A stretch of DNA of 64,000 nucleotides from Begonia masoniana (Eukaryota; Streptophyta; Magnoliopsida; Cucurbitales; Begoniaceae). Below the pieces are notes generated by a model, which was not told the DNA's origin, made no database searches, and saw only the letters and a program-made list of their open reading frames with translations. The position numbers were made by a program, and so were the translations under genes. How positions within the stretch are numbered: the stretch's first letter is position 1; each line of letters opens with the position of its first letter. The stretch is taken from the NCBI GenBank assembly GCA_022432975.1, contig CM039510.1, positions 34,218,454 to 34,282,453 on the forward strand, in the 5' to 3' direction. Shown here piece after piece: positions 34,572 to 47,515 of the stretch.

Positions 34572-35056
34572 ATGGCAGAAAAGATTGAAATTGAAAAATT
34601 CAACGGAAATAATTTCTCTCTATGGAAATTGAAAATGAAGACGCTATTACGAAGAAATGGTTGTGCTATGGCCATCGGCGACAGGCCGACGAACGTTGAA
34701 GATGAGAAATGGAACAAAGCTGATGAGGATGAAATGACCATTTTGCATCTTACTCTAGCAGATGGAATTTTGTCAAGTATCTTAGAAATGGTAGCTGCAA
34801 AACAAATCTGTGATACACTAACAAAATTGTATAAGAAAAAGTCATGGTATAATAAAATTTTCTTGAAAAGAAAATTATATACCCTTCGAATGTCAGAATC
34901 TACAACAGTGACAGACCACGTCAATACTCTCAATACATTATTTTCTCAACTTATAGTAATGGAGCAAAAAATCGACGAAAATGAAATGGCTGGACTTTTA
35001 CTTCAAAGTTTACCAGATTCATACGATCACCTTATCGTAAATTTGCTCAATGGTAC
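34572..35056 (+). pseudogene. Copia-2 gag, first part
   Basis: Starts MAEKIEIEKFNGNNFSLWK, with the typical F-x-G-x-N-F/Y-x-x-W motif of Copia gag (UBN2 type), then LLLQSLPDSYDHLIVNLLNG. It forms the capsid of the virus-like particle. The frame is cut after codon 161 by the Athila-like insertion at 35057; the remaining gag codons resume at 51533, out of frame after a short distance. Start chosen because it follows the primer site by 20 bases and matches the family's gag start. Confidence 0.9.
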
Positions 35057-36549
35057 TGATGACTCTTATTTTAGAGTCATTTTATGCTAACTTTATATAA
35101 GAAAACTTATATGAATTGAGTGATTGTAACAATTAATTGATATGGATTTACTATAAATGCTATGCATTGCTGCAGCATTAGGGTGTTGATTTAATTTAAT
35201 ATATTTAATGCTAATTTTCTATGAAAAGCATGATTTTTCTCTTTAATTTGAATTTTATATTTTCATATTTGAATGCAAGGATTATAGCGGGAAAAATCAA
35301 GTTTAAAATTTGGATTTGTTAAATGAAAATTATTATTGCCAAAATTTCAGGATTTATTTAGATTATAAATTGATGCAGAATACAAGAAGATAGAGAAGAA
35401 ATCACTACGATCAAGGGGAATCCAATAGAAGGAAGATTTTATGGAAAAGAGGAGATGACACATGGCTTGTAGAAAAAGACAAAAAAGGAGGGAAAAGCAA
35501 ATTGGAAGAAGAAGATTTGGAAGGATGAAAACACGTGGATCAACTAATTGGGAGAAAGAAAGCTAATCTAGAATAGAAAATAAAGGGGGACCCACATAGG
35601 AGAGAGAAGATGGAATATAAAAAAAAAAAAAAAGAGAGAAAAGAAGAAGCATTGCATATCTTTTTGGAACGGATTATTCGAAAATTCCATAAAAAGAGGG
35701 AAGGGTATTCTGGTGTAACAACTTGCTTGGCAGAAAAAAAAAAAAAAAAGAAGAGGAAGCTCTGGATCTAGAGGAGATAACCCGACGCCGAGCCTTGAAG
35801 ATTTTTTCTTCCCCTTTTAATTATTGCATTTTCTTTTGATGAACACAATTTTTTTAGTTTTATGTTAATTATGCATAGTAGCTAAACTTTTAATCTTGGT
35901 TAGGACGATAGTATTTGTTGCGATACTTTGCTACGATCTTGGTTTTGTTTCTGCGATTATCTATTGAACAATTATTTGTGATGTTTCTTGCTTAAGTCAG
36001 ATCATATCGATAGATAGGTTGACTATTCATATTTATATTGTATCGATAGATAGATATAAATTTTAGATGCATGAATAATTAATTGAATTACTTTGTTACA
36101 ACGTGGTTAACATTAATTTGATTGGCAATAAGAATAGCACATATCGGAAATTCAATTTTAGTCACATTCTTTCAAGGTAGAAAGAAATTCTGATTTGAAT
36201 TTACCTAGGCAATTCGAAGGAATCCTAGAAATCAATTTTATTATTGCTGTTTTTTAGATAATGCTGCAGAGCATTACCACAGCATTAGTAGCAGAATCAT
36301 CGTAACGAAGAAATCGATCCTAGCCAAGGCCTCCTTTTATTGTTTTTATCTCGTTTAACTTGCTTTATTTTATTGCATCATTATTCATATTTTATTTCTA
36401 ATTTTTATCCAGCAATTTAGTATTTTTATCATATTTTTATAGCAATTTAAATATAGCTAACGTTATCCTCATGGGATCGATACTCTACTTACTCTATTAC
36501 TTTGTTAGCGATACGTGCACTTGCGTGTAAGTGTGTAAAAACACTAACA
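35057..36549 (+). repeat. Athila-like 5' LTR
   Basis: Canonical TG...CA ends. Contains two A-runs (near 35620 and 35735) that vary in length relative to the 3' LTR. It inserted in the gag of Copia-2. Confidence 0.95.
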
Positions 36550-36555
36550 AGTTTT

Positions 36556-36573
36556 TGGCGCCGTTGCCGGGGA
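36556..36573 (+). promoter_or_regulatory. tRNA-Asp primer-binding site
   Basis: TGGCGCCGTTGCCGGGGA lies six bases after the 5' LTR and is complementary to the 3' end of plant tRNA-Asp including CCA. Confidence 0.9.
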
Positions 36574-36670
36574 TATTGTTTAGTTGTTGTTATTTTGCTA
36601 TAATTATTTTAAATTTATTTTACGTTATTTTATTTTGTTTTGTTTTCCTATTTTCAGATATTTTTGATTT

Positions 36671-39600
36671 ATGCCGGACGACGAAGACGCACAGGATCTT
36701 GTACCCTTAGATCCAGAAATTGAAAGGACTTTTAGAGAAAGGAGAAGACAACAGCACCAACAACAACAAATTGAGGGAGAAAATATGGCACATGCAGCAA
36801 ATGAAAGGGAAAATGCTGAAAGAATAATCTGTAACGCCCCGGGTTTTCTGAACCCGGTTTGTTACTCAAATACTCGAACGTGGCTAAAAATTTTGAATAA
36901 TAAACTTTAAAACTTGCAGCGGAAAACTTGCAGCGGAAATCCTTTAAACAAATAAGCTAAGCAATACTGTGAAAGATATTATTGAAATGATCGTTGAAAT
37001 TGTTAAGAAGTAATCGGCCAAGGAAAATAAAAGATTTAAATATAGAATACTCGGGAAAATCTCAACAGACAAACACATCTACCGACGACCAGTCAACGGA
37101 AAGAGCAGAACAGAAAACAGAAGGCTTCTGCCGATGACGTGTACAACAAGGATATCACTCGGTAGACTGCATCTACCGATGACGTGTACAACAGAAGATA
37201 AATAAAACAAAGACATCTTCCGACAGTCAACATAACTATACTCCACATCTGCCGATGAAGTCAACACAACTCCATCTGCCGATGAAGTCAGCACGACTGC
37301 ACACACAGCTTCACCTACCGATGACGTCAGCAGACTACTTCTGCCGATGACAAAACAACAAAATTTCACAATACTTCTTCCGACAGGATGAGCTTCATAT
37401 ACCGATTACTAACGACAAAACGTAACACCCTTTTCTACCGGTACCACAATCCTACACCTTCCGATGGCACACTAAAGACTTTTCCGATAAATGACTTAAC
37501 AACAACTCAACATCTACCGGTAGATGTCCTCTACCGATAGAGAACAAAACTATAACTCAACCTCTACCGATAGACATCATCTACCGATAGAGAACAAAAC
37601 TAAGTCAAAAACAACTTTGTCTGCCAGAGAAAACTTACACATGGTACTGAAAACACTTTAAACCATTCAAATCCCTACATTTCTCGAAATTCAGTAAAAA
37701 CAAATGTTAAAACCAATAGAATGTAATTATCGGAAACTTCAAAATATATTCAAAAACATTAAACATCAGAACTACTTCTGTCATTAGGAAAAGAGACTCA
37801 ACAACCACTCAACTGAGACTTAATTCATTAAACCTTCCCTTCAACAGACACCAGTTAAACCGCCTCACCAGACACTAAATCAGTAGCATGAAGGTGCTCC
37901 TCCAACCTCATCTATTCATCCGCAAACTCAGGAAATTCACCTGATGAATTCACGACACCTACATCACAAAACTCATCTATTAGCCTAAGGCTAAGCAAGT
38001 AAAGCAAAAATGTATGAAAAGCTGAAAACACAATATCCTAATATGCAGTTTCTACTTTTCTCATCTCTGTTACATATTCATCGTTATAATCGGATTCCTC
38101 TCTAAATTGGGAGTTGAATCACCTCTCCCAAAGTATGAACATCCCTGTCTCATTAGGAGTTGGATTAATTCTCCTAACAGTGAATATATATATACTGATC
38201 AATGTTCAGATCCACTTCGAAATTGGGAGTTGGATCAGTTTTCCCAAAGTATGATCCCTGGCTCATTAAGGGTTGGATTAGTTCCCTTAACAGAAAATGT
38301 TTCACATAAATCACTTCAGAATGTTCACTTCCTCACTATATCAAAACATGTAAACTCATTTTCGTATACTTTCAAATATATGATGCATGAAACAGGAAAA
38401 CATTCAAACACACAAAAATCCTAATGTTCTGTGATGTAGGCCCGAAGGCACAAGCAAACTTCACTTACCTGGATTCCTAGTAAATGCTCGGTTAAGAGCT
38501 ACTTCGGGGGTTTGTTCACCTATATTCATAAACAGAATGTTAAACCTCAATCTAAGCTATTCAGAAATCTAAGGAGTGGGTTTGACATCTCTATTTAGCT
38601 AACATTCCCGATTCTGCTCTAATCCTCAAGCAGAATCTCTCACTCGCAACATTATCAAAATGCATACATTGGGATCCTTAAGCTACCTAGGTACTAAAAT
38701 CAGCAATTAATCGAATCTAAACTCACCTTGGTTGGAGGAATCTGTGAGGAAATCGCCTAGAGAGCTCTGCTGGGTTGAGCTGAAAATCGAGAGTGAAATG
38801 AGTATGACGGCTATACCTCATTCAATCTTTCCTTAAATACGTTATCCATAACATAAATTGACAATTACCCTTATGCCCTCACTTAGTTACTCATTAACCT
38901 AATTGATTTTACCCGTAATTTCATTCTATAAAATTCACGCTTAGAAGATTAATAGGTTATTTTAATTCTAATAAACCGGGTGTTACATAATCGATGACAG
39001 AGATATACCTATTCAGGATTTTGCAATTCCTACGCTTAATGATCTTAATCCTGGAATAGTCAGACCTGACCTTCGTGCCATAAGGTTCGAGCTGAAACCC
39101 GTGATGTTCCAAATGCTCCAAACTGTTGGACAATTTACTGGAGCTATTACAGACAATCCTCATCGCCATTTAAAGGTTTTTGGAGAAGTCAGTGATTCAT
39201 TTAATTTCCCTGGTGTATCTGCAGAAGCTTTGAGGTTGAAGCTCTTCCCATACTCCTTGAGAGATCGCGCCAGAGATTGGTTGAACAACATTCCTTCAGA
39301 TACCATAACTACATGGGGGGATCTAGCTAAAAAGTTCATTATGAAATATCACCTACCAGTGAAGAATGCGAGGATGAGAAATGAAATAACAAGCTTCCAG
39401 CAACGAGATGGAGAATCACTATATGAAGCCTGGGATAAATTTAAAGAGTTGCTGAGACAGTGTCCAAATCACGGGATTCCTCACTGGATTCAACTGGAAA
39501 CATTTTACAACGGGCTAAATGGGCAAACTCGATCAATCATCGATGCAGCAGCGAATGGAACATTGCTTTCTAAATCTTTCAACGAAGCTTACGATCTACT

Positions 39601-42600
39601 GGAGAGAATGGCAGTAAATAGTTATCAGTGGCCTTCAGATAGAATGCAATCTACAAGGAGAGCACCTGGAAGTTATGAGATAGATGAAGTGGCTGCTCTT
39701 AATGCAAAAATAGCCTCACTGGAAAATACCATTAAAGCCATGCACAAACAGCAGCAGCCACAAGCAAGGGAGGTTTCGTGCATTTTCTGTGGGGAGAACC
39801 ATGATGATAGTTCATGCCCGACGAATCCTGAGTCGGCAAATTACGTGGGTTATAACCGAAACAATAACCCATACTCACAGACGTATAACCCTGGATGGAG
39901 ACAGCATCCAAACTTCCAATGGAGTTCACAGCAACAGAATAACGCTGTACCTGCAAGATCTGCTGAAAACTATGTCCAGAACTATAATCAGCAACTCCAG
40001 AAGCCAGCAGTTCAAGAGAAACCAGACAACTTTGCAAGAGAGTATGCTGCAAAAACAGATATAATTTTGCAAAATTTGGCAGCTTCGATAAAGAATATTG
40101 AAACCCAAATGGGGCAGCTAGCTCAATCTTCGAATTCGAGGAGCAATGGACAATTACCTAGTGACACAGAAATTCCGCAAAGATCAGGCAAAGAACACTG
40201 TAAAGCAATAATATTAAGAAATGGTAGAGAAGTGGAGATCCCAGAGAAACCACCGAAGGCAGAGAAAGCAAAGAAGAATGATCAAGAAAGAGAAGCAAAA
40301 CAACAACCCATTACTGAGGGTTTGCAGGAAAGAGAAGAGGGGATTGAGAAAGAAAGACCTCAAGAGGCCGAAGAGAATAATTCTAATTCTGGAGAAATTA
40401 ATACACATGCTGCAGTTTCGCCCGCAGCATCGCCACAGCAGCGACATGCAGAAGAGCAATTCCAGAGACTACCTCCACCATTTCCCCAGAGGCTACAAAA
40501 ACACAACCAGGAAAAACAGTTTAAAAAATTCTTGGATGTTTTAAAGCAACTCCATATCAATGTACCTCTTGTGGAAGCTCTTGAACAGATGCCGAATTAC
40601 ACTAAATTTATGAAGGACATCTTATCAAAAAAGAGGAGGTTGGGAGAATACGAAATGGTGGCTATGACTGAGGAAACCAGCTACATTTTGCAGAATAAGA
40701 TCCCACCAAAATTGAAGGACCCTGGTAGCTTCACTATTCCTTACACAATCGGCAACAATTATTTCGGAAAAGCTCTCTGTGATCTGGGAGCTAGCATAAA
40801 TCTGATGCCCATGTCGATCTTTAAGAAGCTGGGAATTGGGGAAGCTCGGCCAACAACAGTGACTTTGCAGCTGGCTGACCGATCACTAACCCACCCTCAA
40901 GGGAAGATTGAAGATGTGTTGGTAAAGGTGGATAAATTCATTTTCCCAGCAGATTTCATTATACTAGACTATGAAGCCGATCGAGAGGTGCCCATAATTT
41001 TAGGAAGGCCATTTTTGGCTACTGGCAGAACTCTGATCGATGTTCAGAGAGGGGAACTGACAATGCAAGTAAACGACCAGCAAGTTACTTTCAATGTTTT
41101 GAAAGCCATGAAATGCCCTTATGATGAAGAAGAGTGTTTCAATGTTTCTGAAGAAATCAAATCAGCAGAAATCAAACAAGTGTCAGGAGGGTATAGAAGG
41201 CAGTTCGAAGCATTAATTCGAGCAGAAGATAATAAAGAAGATGGGGAGCATTCCAGCAAGGAAGCAGCAACAGTGGAACTTAAACAATTGCCACCTCACC
41301 TGAAGTATGTATTTCTTGGACTTAACGAGACATTTCCTGCTATTATTTCTGCCACTTTATCTAACATGCAGGAGCAAGAATTAGTGGAGGTTCTAAAGAA
41401 ATACAAACTAGCTTTAGCATGGACAGTGAAAGATATAAAAGGAATAAGTCCAAGCATCTGCATGCATAAGATCAGATTGGAAGAAGGGATCACTCCAACC
41501 ATAGATCAACAGCGAAGGTTAAACCCGATTATGAAAGAAGTGGTGAAGAAAGAAATACTCAAGTGGTTGGATGCGGGCATTATCTACCCCATTTCTGATA
41601 GCTCGTGGATCAGCCCGATTCATTGTGTTCCGAAGAAAGGAGGAACAACTGTAGTGGCGAATGAGAAAAGTGAGCTAATTCCAACAAGAACTGTAACAGG
41701 GTGGAGGATATGCATGGACTATAGGAAGTTGAATAAAGCAACTCGAAAAGATTATTTCCCTCTTCCCTTTATAGATCAAATGCTGGAAAGGTTAGCAGGA
41801 AAGAAATTCTACTGTTTCTTGGACGGGTATTCAGGTTATAACCAGATCACAATAGCACCAGAAGATCAGGAGAAGACGACTTTCACCTGCCCATATGGAA
41901 CATTTGCCTTCAGAAGAATGCCCTTTGGGTTATGTAATGCTCCTGCTACATTCCAGCGTTGTATGATGGCCATTTTCTCGGACATGATTGAAGAAAGTTT
42001 GGAAGTCTTTATGGATGATTTTTCCATTGTTGGAGATTCTTTTGACGAGTGTCTGAAAAACTTGGAGAAAGTGTTGAAAAGATGCATGGGAACTAATCTG
42101 GTTTTAAACTGGGAAAAGTGCCATTTTATGGTTCCAGAAGGCATAGTTCTTGGACACAAGGTTTCAGACAAAGGGTTAGAGGTGGATAAGGCAAAGATTG
42201 AAATTATTGAGAAACTGCCTCCACCAAAAACAGTGAAGGGAATCAGAAGCTTTTTGGGGCATGCAGGATTTTATAGGCACTTCATCAAAGATTTTTCTAA
42301 AATATCGAAGCCCTTATGCAGTTTACTGGAGCAAAATATACCATTTAACTTCGACAAAAACTGTCTGGAAGCTTTTAACTTGCTGAAACAAAAACTGATC
42401 ACAGCACCAGTAATAGCTGCACCCGACTGGAACTCACCTTTTATCCTTATGTGTGACGCGAGTGATTATGCAGTTGGAGTAGTTCTCGGGCAGAAGAAAG
42501 ACAAATTATTTCACTCTATTTATTATGCCAGCAGAACTTTGAATGAGGCTCAAAAGAATTACACTACCACGGAGAAAGAACTGTTAGCGGTGGTGTTTGC

Positions 42601-44179
42601 ATTTGACAAATTCAGAGCATATTTAATTGGTACAAGGGTTATTGTTTACACTGACCATGCAGCAATAAAATATTTGGTTGCAAAGAAGGATGCTAAACCG
42701 AGGCTCATAAGATGGGTTCTTTTACTTCAAGAGTTTGATGTGGAGATTCGTGACAGAAAAGGGTGCGAAAACCAAGTAGCCGATCATTTATCTCGTCTGG
42801 AGAATATGGGTAATCAGGAAGATGAAGGGATTATAAAAGAGTATTTCCCTGATGAGCAAATACTGAAACTGGAAACGTCTTCAGCTCCTTGGTATGCTGA
42901 CTTTGTGAATTACATTGTAAGCAATATAATACCGTTTGATTTGGATTATCAGCAGAGAAGGAAGTTCATGAAAGATGTTAAGTATTATTTCTGGGATGAG
43001 CCATTTCTTTTCAAACAGTGTGCTAACCAGTTGTTAAGAAGATGTGTTCCTGAAGAAGAAATACAATCAGTGCTGCAGCAATGCCATGCAGCATCATATG
43101 GCGGTCATTATGGAGGAACTAGAACAGCTGCCAAAGTTCTACAGTCAGGTTTGTACTGGCCCTCCATTTTTAAGGATGCTAATGAGTTTGTTCAAAAATG
43201 TGACAGGTGTCAAAGAACAGGGAACATCTCAAGAAAACACGAGCTGTCACTTACAAATATTTTGGAAGTGGAAATATTCGACGTATGGGGTATAGACTTC
43301 ATGGGGCCTTTTCCACCTTCTTTTGGAAACAATTACATTTTATTGGCGGTGGATTACGTATCTAAATGGGTTGAAGCAGTGGCACTTCAAAATAATGAGG
43401 GGAAGAGTGTTCTGAAATTTTTGCAGAAAAACATTTTTACACGTTTTGGAACACCGCGAGCAATTATAAGTGATGGAGGTTCACATTTCTGCAATAGGAT
43501 GTTCACTGGTTTATTGGGAAAATATGGAGTCAGACATAAAATAACTACAGCTTACCATCCTCAGAGTAATGGACAAGCAGAAGTATCAAACAGGGAAGTC
43601 AAACGAATTCTGGAGAAGGTGGTGAATCCAAACAGAAAAGATTGGTCATTAAAATTAGATGATGCGTTATGGGCATACAGAACAGCATATAAAACACCTT
43701 TGGGCACCACACCGTATAATTTGATTTATGGGAAAGCTTGCCATCTACCAGTAGAGCTTGAACATAAAGCATACTGGGCAATAAAAACCCTAAACCTGGA
43801 TTTACAAAGAGCTGGGAAAGATCGGTTTTTGCAGTTACAGGAGCTGGAAGAATTAAGGTTAAGCGCATATGAGAATGCCAAACTATACAAGGAAAAGGTT
43901 AAAAAATAGCATGATAAAAAGCTGCAAGCCAGAGCATTTAAAAAGGGTGAAAAGGTTTTATTATTTAATTCTAGGATGAAGCTCTTTCCGGGGAAGCTTA
44001 AATCGAGGTGGTCTGGGCCATTTGAAATAATGGAGGTATTTCCATACGGAGCAGTAGAGTTGCATGATGAGAAAAATGGAAGAACTTTTAAGGTAAATGG
44101 TCAACGGATAAAGCATTATTTTGGAGAAAAATTGACAAAAATCATATCAATTTCTCTACAAAATGCAGCAGACAACTGA
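36671..44179 (+). pseudogene. Athila-like gag-pol polyprotein, two breaks
   Basis: Gag starts MPDDEDAQDLVPLDPE at 36671 and is cut at 36830 by solo LTR-2. It resumes at 38993 and is open from there to 43909 (1602 codons counted from the Met at 39101). Residues in that numbering: gag helices 1-175, [13 protein letters not shown] knuckle near 227, protease DLGAS at 561, RT with FMDD at 970-973, RNase H with CDASDYAVG near 1113, integrase zinc region near 1330-1375, and DDE residues D1399, D1458, E1494 with the standard 35-residue spacing. A TAG at 43907 stands where related proteins have Trp (KKxHDKK). The same frame continues to TGA at 44179 with a GPF-type C-terminal module (RWSGPFEIMEVFPYGAVEL). 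Apart from the insert and this one nonsense codon it looks intact. Confidence 0.92.
36830..38987 (-). mobile_element. Solo LTR-2 in the Athila-like gag
   Basis: Starts TGTAACGCCCCGGG, ends ACCGGGTGTTACA; the target taatc is duplicated at 36825-36829 and 38988-38992. It is 2158 bp, noncoding, and on the minus strand closely matches solo LTR-3 (44781-47824) from end to end except in the repeat-rich region 37080-37610, where CTACCGATGACGT and CTACCGATAGA motifs recur. A conserved 105-codon frame (38107-38424) occurs in both LTRs but is antisense to the LTR and lies in noncoding LTR sequence, so it is not called. Confidence 0.85.
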
Positions 44180-44528
44180 GCAAATGGAAGTCTGGCTGAA
44201 GACTTATAAAAAAAACTTAGCGCTGTGAGGGAGGCAAGCCTCAAATATATCCTTTTATGCGTTAATTTTAAGTTGCATTTTTTTTATCTATTATTTTTAT
44301 ATAATTTTTTTATGTTTAAATAAGCATTTGTGAATTTCACTCTTACTCATCTTCACCCAATTTCTCTCGAAGCAATTTTAGGGTAAATTTCTGCTTGCAA
44401 CCCGCCGCCGACATTCAGTGAGAATTTTCTTTTGAGTCTCCGAACAAGGTTGTCAAAAAAATTTTTTCCTTTGCCCCACGACGCCGCTACTAACGCTACC
44501 AGCATTAAGCATTCTTCTCTTTGTAACG
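44180..44528. other. Spacer between Athila-like pol and ORF2
   Basis: AT-rich noncoding sequence after pol, with pyrimidine-rich stretches before ORF2. It may carry a promoter or splice acceptor for ORF2, as in Athila elements; none is certain. Confidence 0.45.
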
Positions 44529-46232
44529 ATGAGGCAAAAGCAGAAAGGAAAGAAAAACGCCAAGAAGGTGCATAGATTGGATTTTATTTCTGAGGAAGCC
44601 AAGTTGAGATACGAGCAAGGATTGCAGCAACGCAGCTTTGCTCAAGAAAAAGGATTCCTAGTCGCAGAAGAGCAGCTATTGAGGTACCCGAACTATGTTA
44701 CCTCTGTTATTCATGAGCGTAAATGGGAAACATTTTGTGCAGTTCCAGGGCCAGCAATAAAAAATATTGTGAGAGAGTTTTGTAACACCCGGTTTATTAG
44801 AATTAAAATAACCAATTAATCTTCTAAGTGTGAATTTTATAGAATGAAATAGGGAGAAATAGCAATTAGGTTAATGAGTAACTAAGTGAGGGCATAAGGG
44901 TAATTGTCAATTTATATTGTGGATAACGTATTTAAGGAAAGAGTAAATGAGGTATAGCCGTCAATGCTCATTTCACTCTCGATTTTTCAGCTCAACCCAG
45001 TAGAGCTCTCCAGACGATTTCCCTTCCCGATACCCTTCAACTTAGGTAAGTTCTTTAGTTTTCTTCATGTATTGACGAATAGATAACCGAATTAGGACAA
45101 TGTGAGTATTTTGGAAAAGTTGAGAGAAATAGCGGTTCGGGTTTGGAGTTTATTCGGGAATGCTCTATGAGTAGTGTTCCCAAACTAACTCCTTAGATTT
45201 CTGAATAGCTTAGATTAAGGTTTAACATTCTGTTTATGAATATAGGTGAACAAACCCCCGAAGTAGCTCTTAACCGAGCATTTGCTAGGAATCCAGGTAA
45301 GTAAAGTTTGCTTGTGCCTTCGGGCCTACATCACAGAACATTAGGATTTTTGTGTGTTTGAATATTTTCCTGTTTCATGCATCATATATTTGAAAATATA
45401 CGAAAATGAGTTTACATGTTTTGATATAGTGAGGAAGTGAACATTCTGAAGTGATTTATGTGAAACATTTTCTGTTAAGGGAACTAATCCAACCCTTAAT
45501 GAGCCAGGGATCATACTTTGGGAAAACTGATCCAACTCCCAATTTCGAAGTGGATCTGAACATTGATCAGTATATATATATTCACTGTTAGGAGAATTAA
45601 TCCAACTCCTAATGAGACAGGGATGTTCATACTTTGGGAGAAGTGATTCAACTCCCAATTTAGAGAGGAATCCGATTATAACGATGAATATGTAACAGAG
45701 ATGAGAAAAGTAGAAACTGCATGCTAGGATGACATGTCTTCAGCTTTTCATGCATTATTGCTTTACTTGCTTAGCATTAGGCTAATAGATGAGTTTTGTG
45801 ATGTAGGTGAAGAAGTTTTAGCAGGTGTGTTTACTGAGTTCACAGAAGACTAGTTGGGTTGGAGGAGTGCATCCACACAATGTTCTGGCAGCTGATGGGG
45901 CAGTTTAATTGATGTCTGTGGAGTGAAGGTTTTATTATCAATGCTTTATTTTAGATGGATCGAGTTTTCATAACAGTAGTGATTTCAGCGTTTTGGACAA
46001 ATTGAGTTTTACTTTCTGATGTTGGTATTTTTTTTTGGAAATTTGAAATTTATTATTTGTTGGATGTAGAGTGATGCATTGGTCTGATTTGTTTATAAAG
46101 CGATTTCAGTAGAGCAAACAGGTTCTCTTCTTAGATGGGGTCGTATAGGTATAGTTAAGAGTATTCGGAATGTCGCTCTGTTTCGTTTCTATCGGTAGGT
46201 GATGCCTATCGGCAGGTATTGAGTTGTGGTTG

Positions 46233-46382
46233 GTGTCTATCGGAAGATGAAAGTCTATCGGTAGATGCGGTGTGTAAGTCTATCGGAAGATGAAAGTCTA
46301 TCGGTAGATGCGGTGTGTAAGTCTATCGGAAGATGAAAGTCTGTCGGTAGATGCGGTGTGTAAGTCTATCGGAAGATGAAAG
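46233..46382 (+). repeat. First block of 43-bp repeats (about 3 units)
   Basis: Units read GTCTATCGGAAGATGAAAGT followed by CTATCGGTAGATGCGGTGTG and TAA. One unit has CTGTCGG in place of CTATCGG. Confidence 0.9.
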
Positions 46383-46796
46383 CCTGCTTCCTTCCGTTGA
46401 CTTAGTCGGCGTCAGATGCGTTGTCTTCTGAAACCGAAAGAGTATTTCGTGCCTTAAACCCTCATTCCTTTCGGCTGAATATTTCTTAACATTCCCAATG
46501 ACTAATTTAATAATGTTTTTCACAGTTTTGTTTAACTTCATTGTTGTTCAAAAAGAATTTCCGCTGGCAAGTTTTAAATATTTGAGAAGTCTAATCTTGA
46601 CTGTCGAGTGAAGCTTTGAATTTATTATCAAAATTCTTAGTCATGATAATGTTAGGGGTAGCGAACCGGTTCAAGAACTCGGGGCGTTACAAGTTTTATG
46701 CAAATTTTGAGGGAGATTTGCCCCGAGTGTATTAAAGTTCGAAAATGCGATATAAGATTCGGGACCTTCAGCGATAAATTGTTTTTACAATTTGGA
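46383..46796 (+). repeat. Duplicated segment, copy 1 (LTR end plus start of ORF2 tail)
   Basis: Matches 47516-47927 with small indels, several in homopolymers (for example CCCC versus CCC and GGG versus GG). It runs through the LTR end GGGGCGTTACA, the target agttt and ORF2 codons, then switches at TTTGGA back into the 43-bp array. Confidence 0.9.
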
Positions 46797-47293
46797 AGAT
46801 GAAAGTCTATCGGTAGATGCGGTGTGTAAGTCTATCGGAAGATGAAAGTCTATCGGTAGATGCGGTGTGTAAGTCTATCGGAAGATGAAAGTCTATCGGT
46901 AGATGCGGTGTGTAAGTCTATCGGAAGATGAAAGTCTATCGGTAGATGCGGTGTGTAAGTCTATCGGAAGATGAAAGTCTATCGGTAGATGCGGTGTGTA
47001 AGTCTATCGGAAGATGAAAGTCTATCGGTAGATGCGGTGTGTAAGTCTATCGGAAGATGAAAGTCTATCGGTAGATGCGGTGTGTAAGTCTATCGGAAGA
47101 TGAAAGTCTATCGGTAGATGCGGTGTGTAAGTCTATCGGAAGATGAAAGTCTATCGGTAGATGCGGTGTGTAAGTCTATCGGAAGATGAAAGTCTATCGG
47201 TAGATGCGGTGTGTAAGTCTATCGGAAGATGAAAGTCTATCGGTAGATGCGGTGTGTAAGTCTATCGGAAGATGAAAGTCTATCGGTAGATGC
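46797..47293 (+). repeat. Main 43-bp tandem array (about 11.5 units)
   Basis: Head-to-tail, almost identical units containing the imperfect palindrome CTATCGGTAG. It corresponds to the repeat-rich part of solo LTR-2, where the motif is present but no 43-bp array is seen. Confidence 0.95.
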
Positions 47294-47515
47294 GTTATGG
47301 AGTCACGCGTGAAGCACGTGTTGGCAGATGTAGTCTAATTGATCGGAAGATGTAGTGTGTATTTTAATTCTATCGGAAAGAGTTGTATTGGCATTATCGG
47401 CGGAGGGTGTTGCGTTGTTTGTACACGTCATCGGTAGATGAAGTCTACCGAGTGATGTCTTTTGTTTTCCTTCCTTCCGGTTGACGTCATCGGCAGGAGT
47501 CTTCGGTTTTCTATT

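Noticed and set aside
38107..38424. Conserved 105-codon ORF, also present at 45341-45658 on the other strand
   Set aside because: It is conserved only because the two solo LTRs are recent copies of each other. It is antisense to the LTR and has no recognised domain.
46233..47293. CRISPR-like regular array
   Set aside because: The 43-bp units are head-to-tail without spacers and lie in a plant LTR. It is a tandem repeat.
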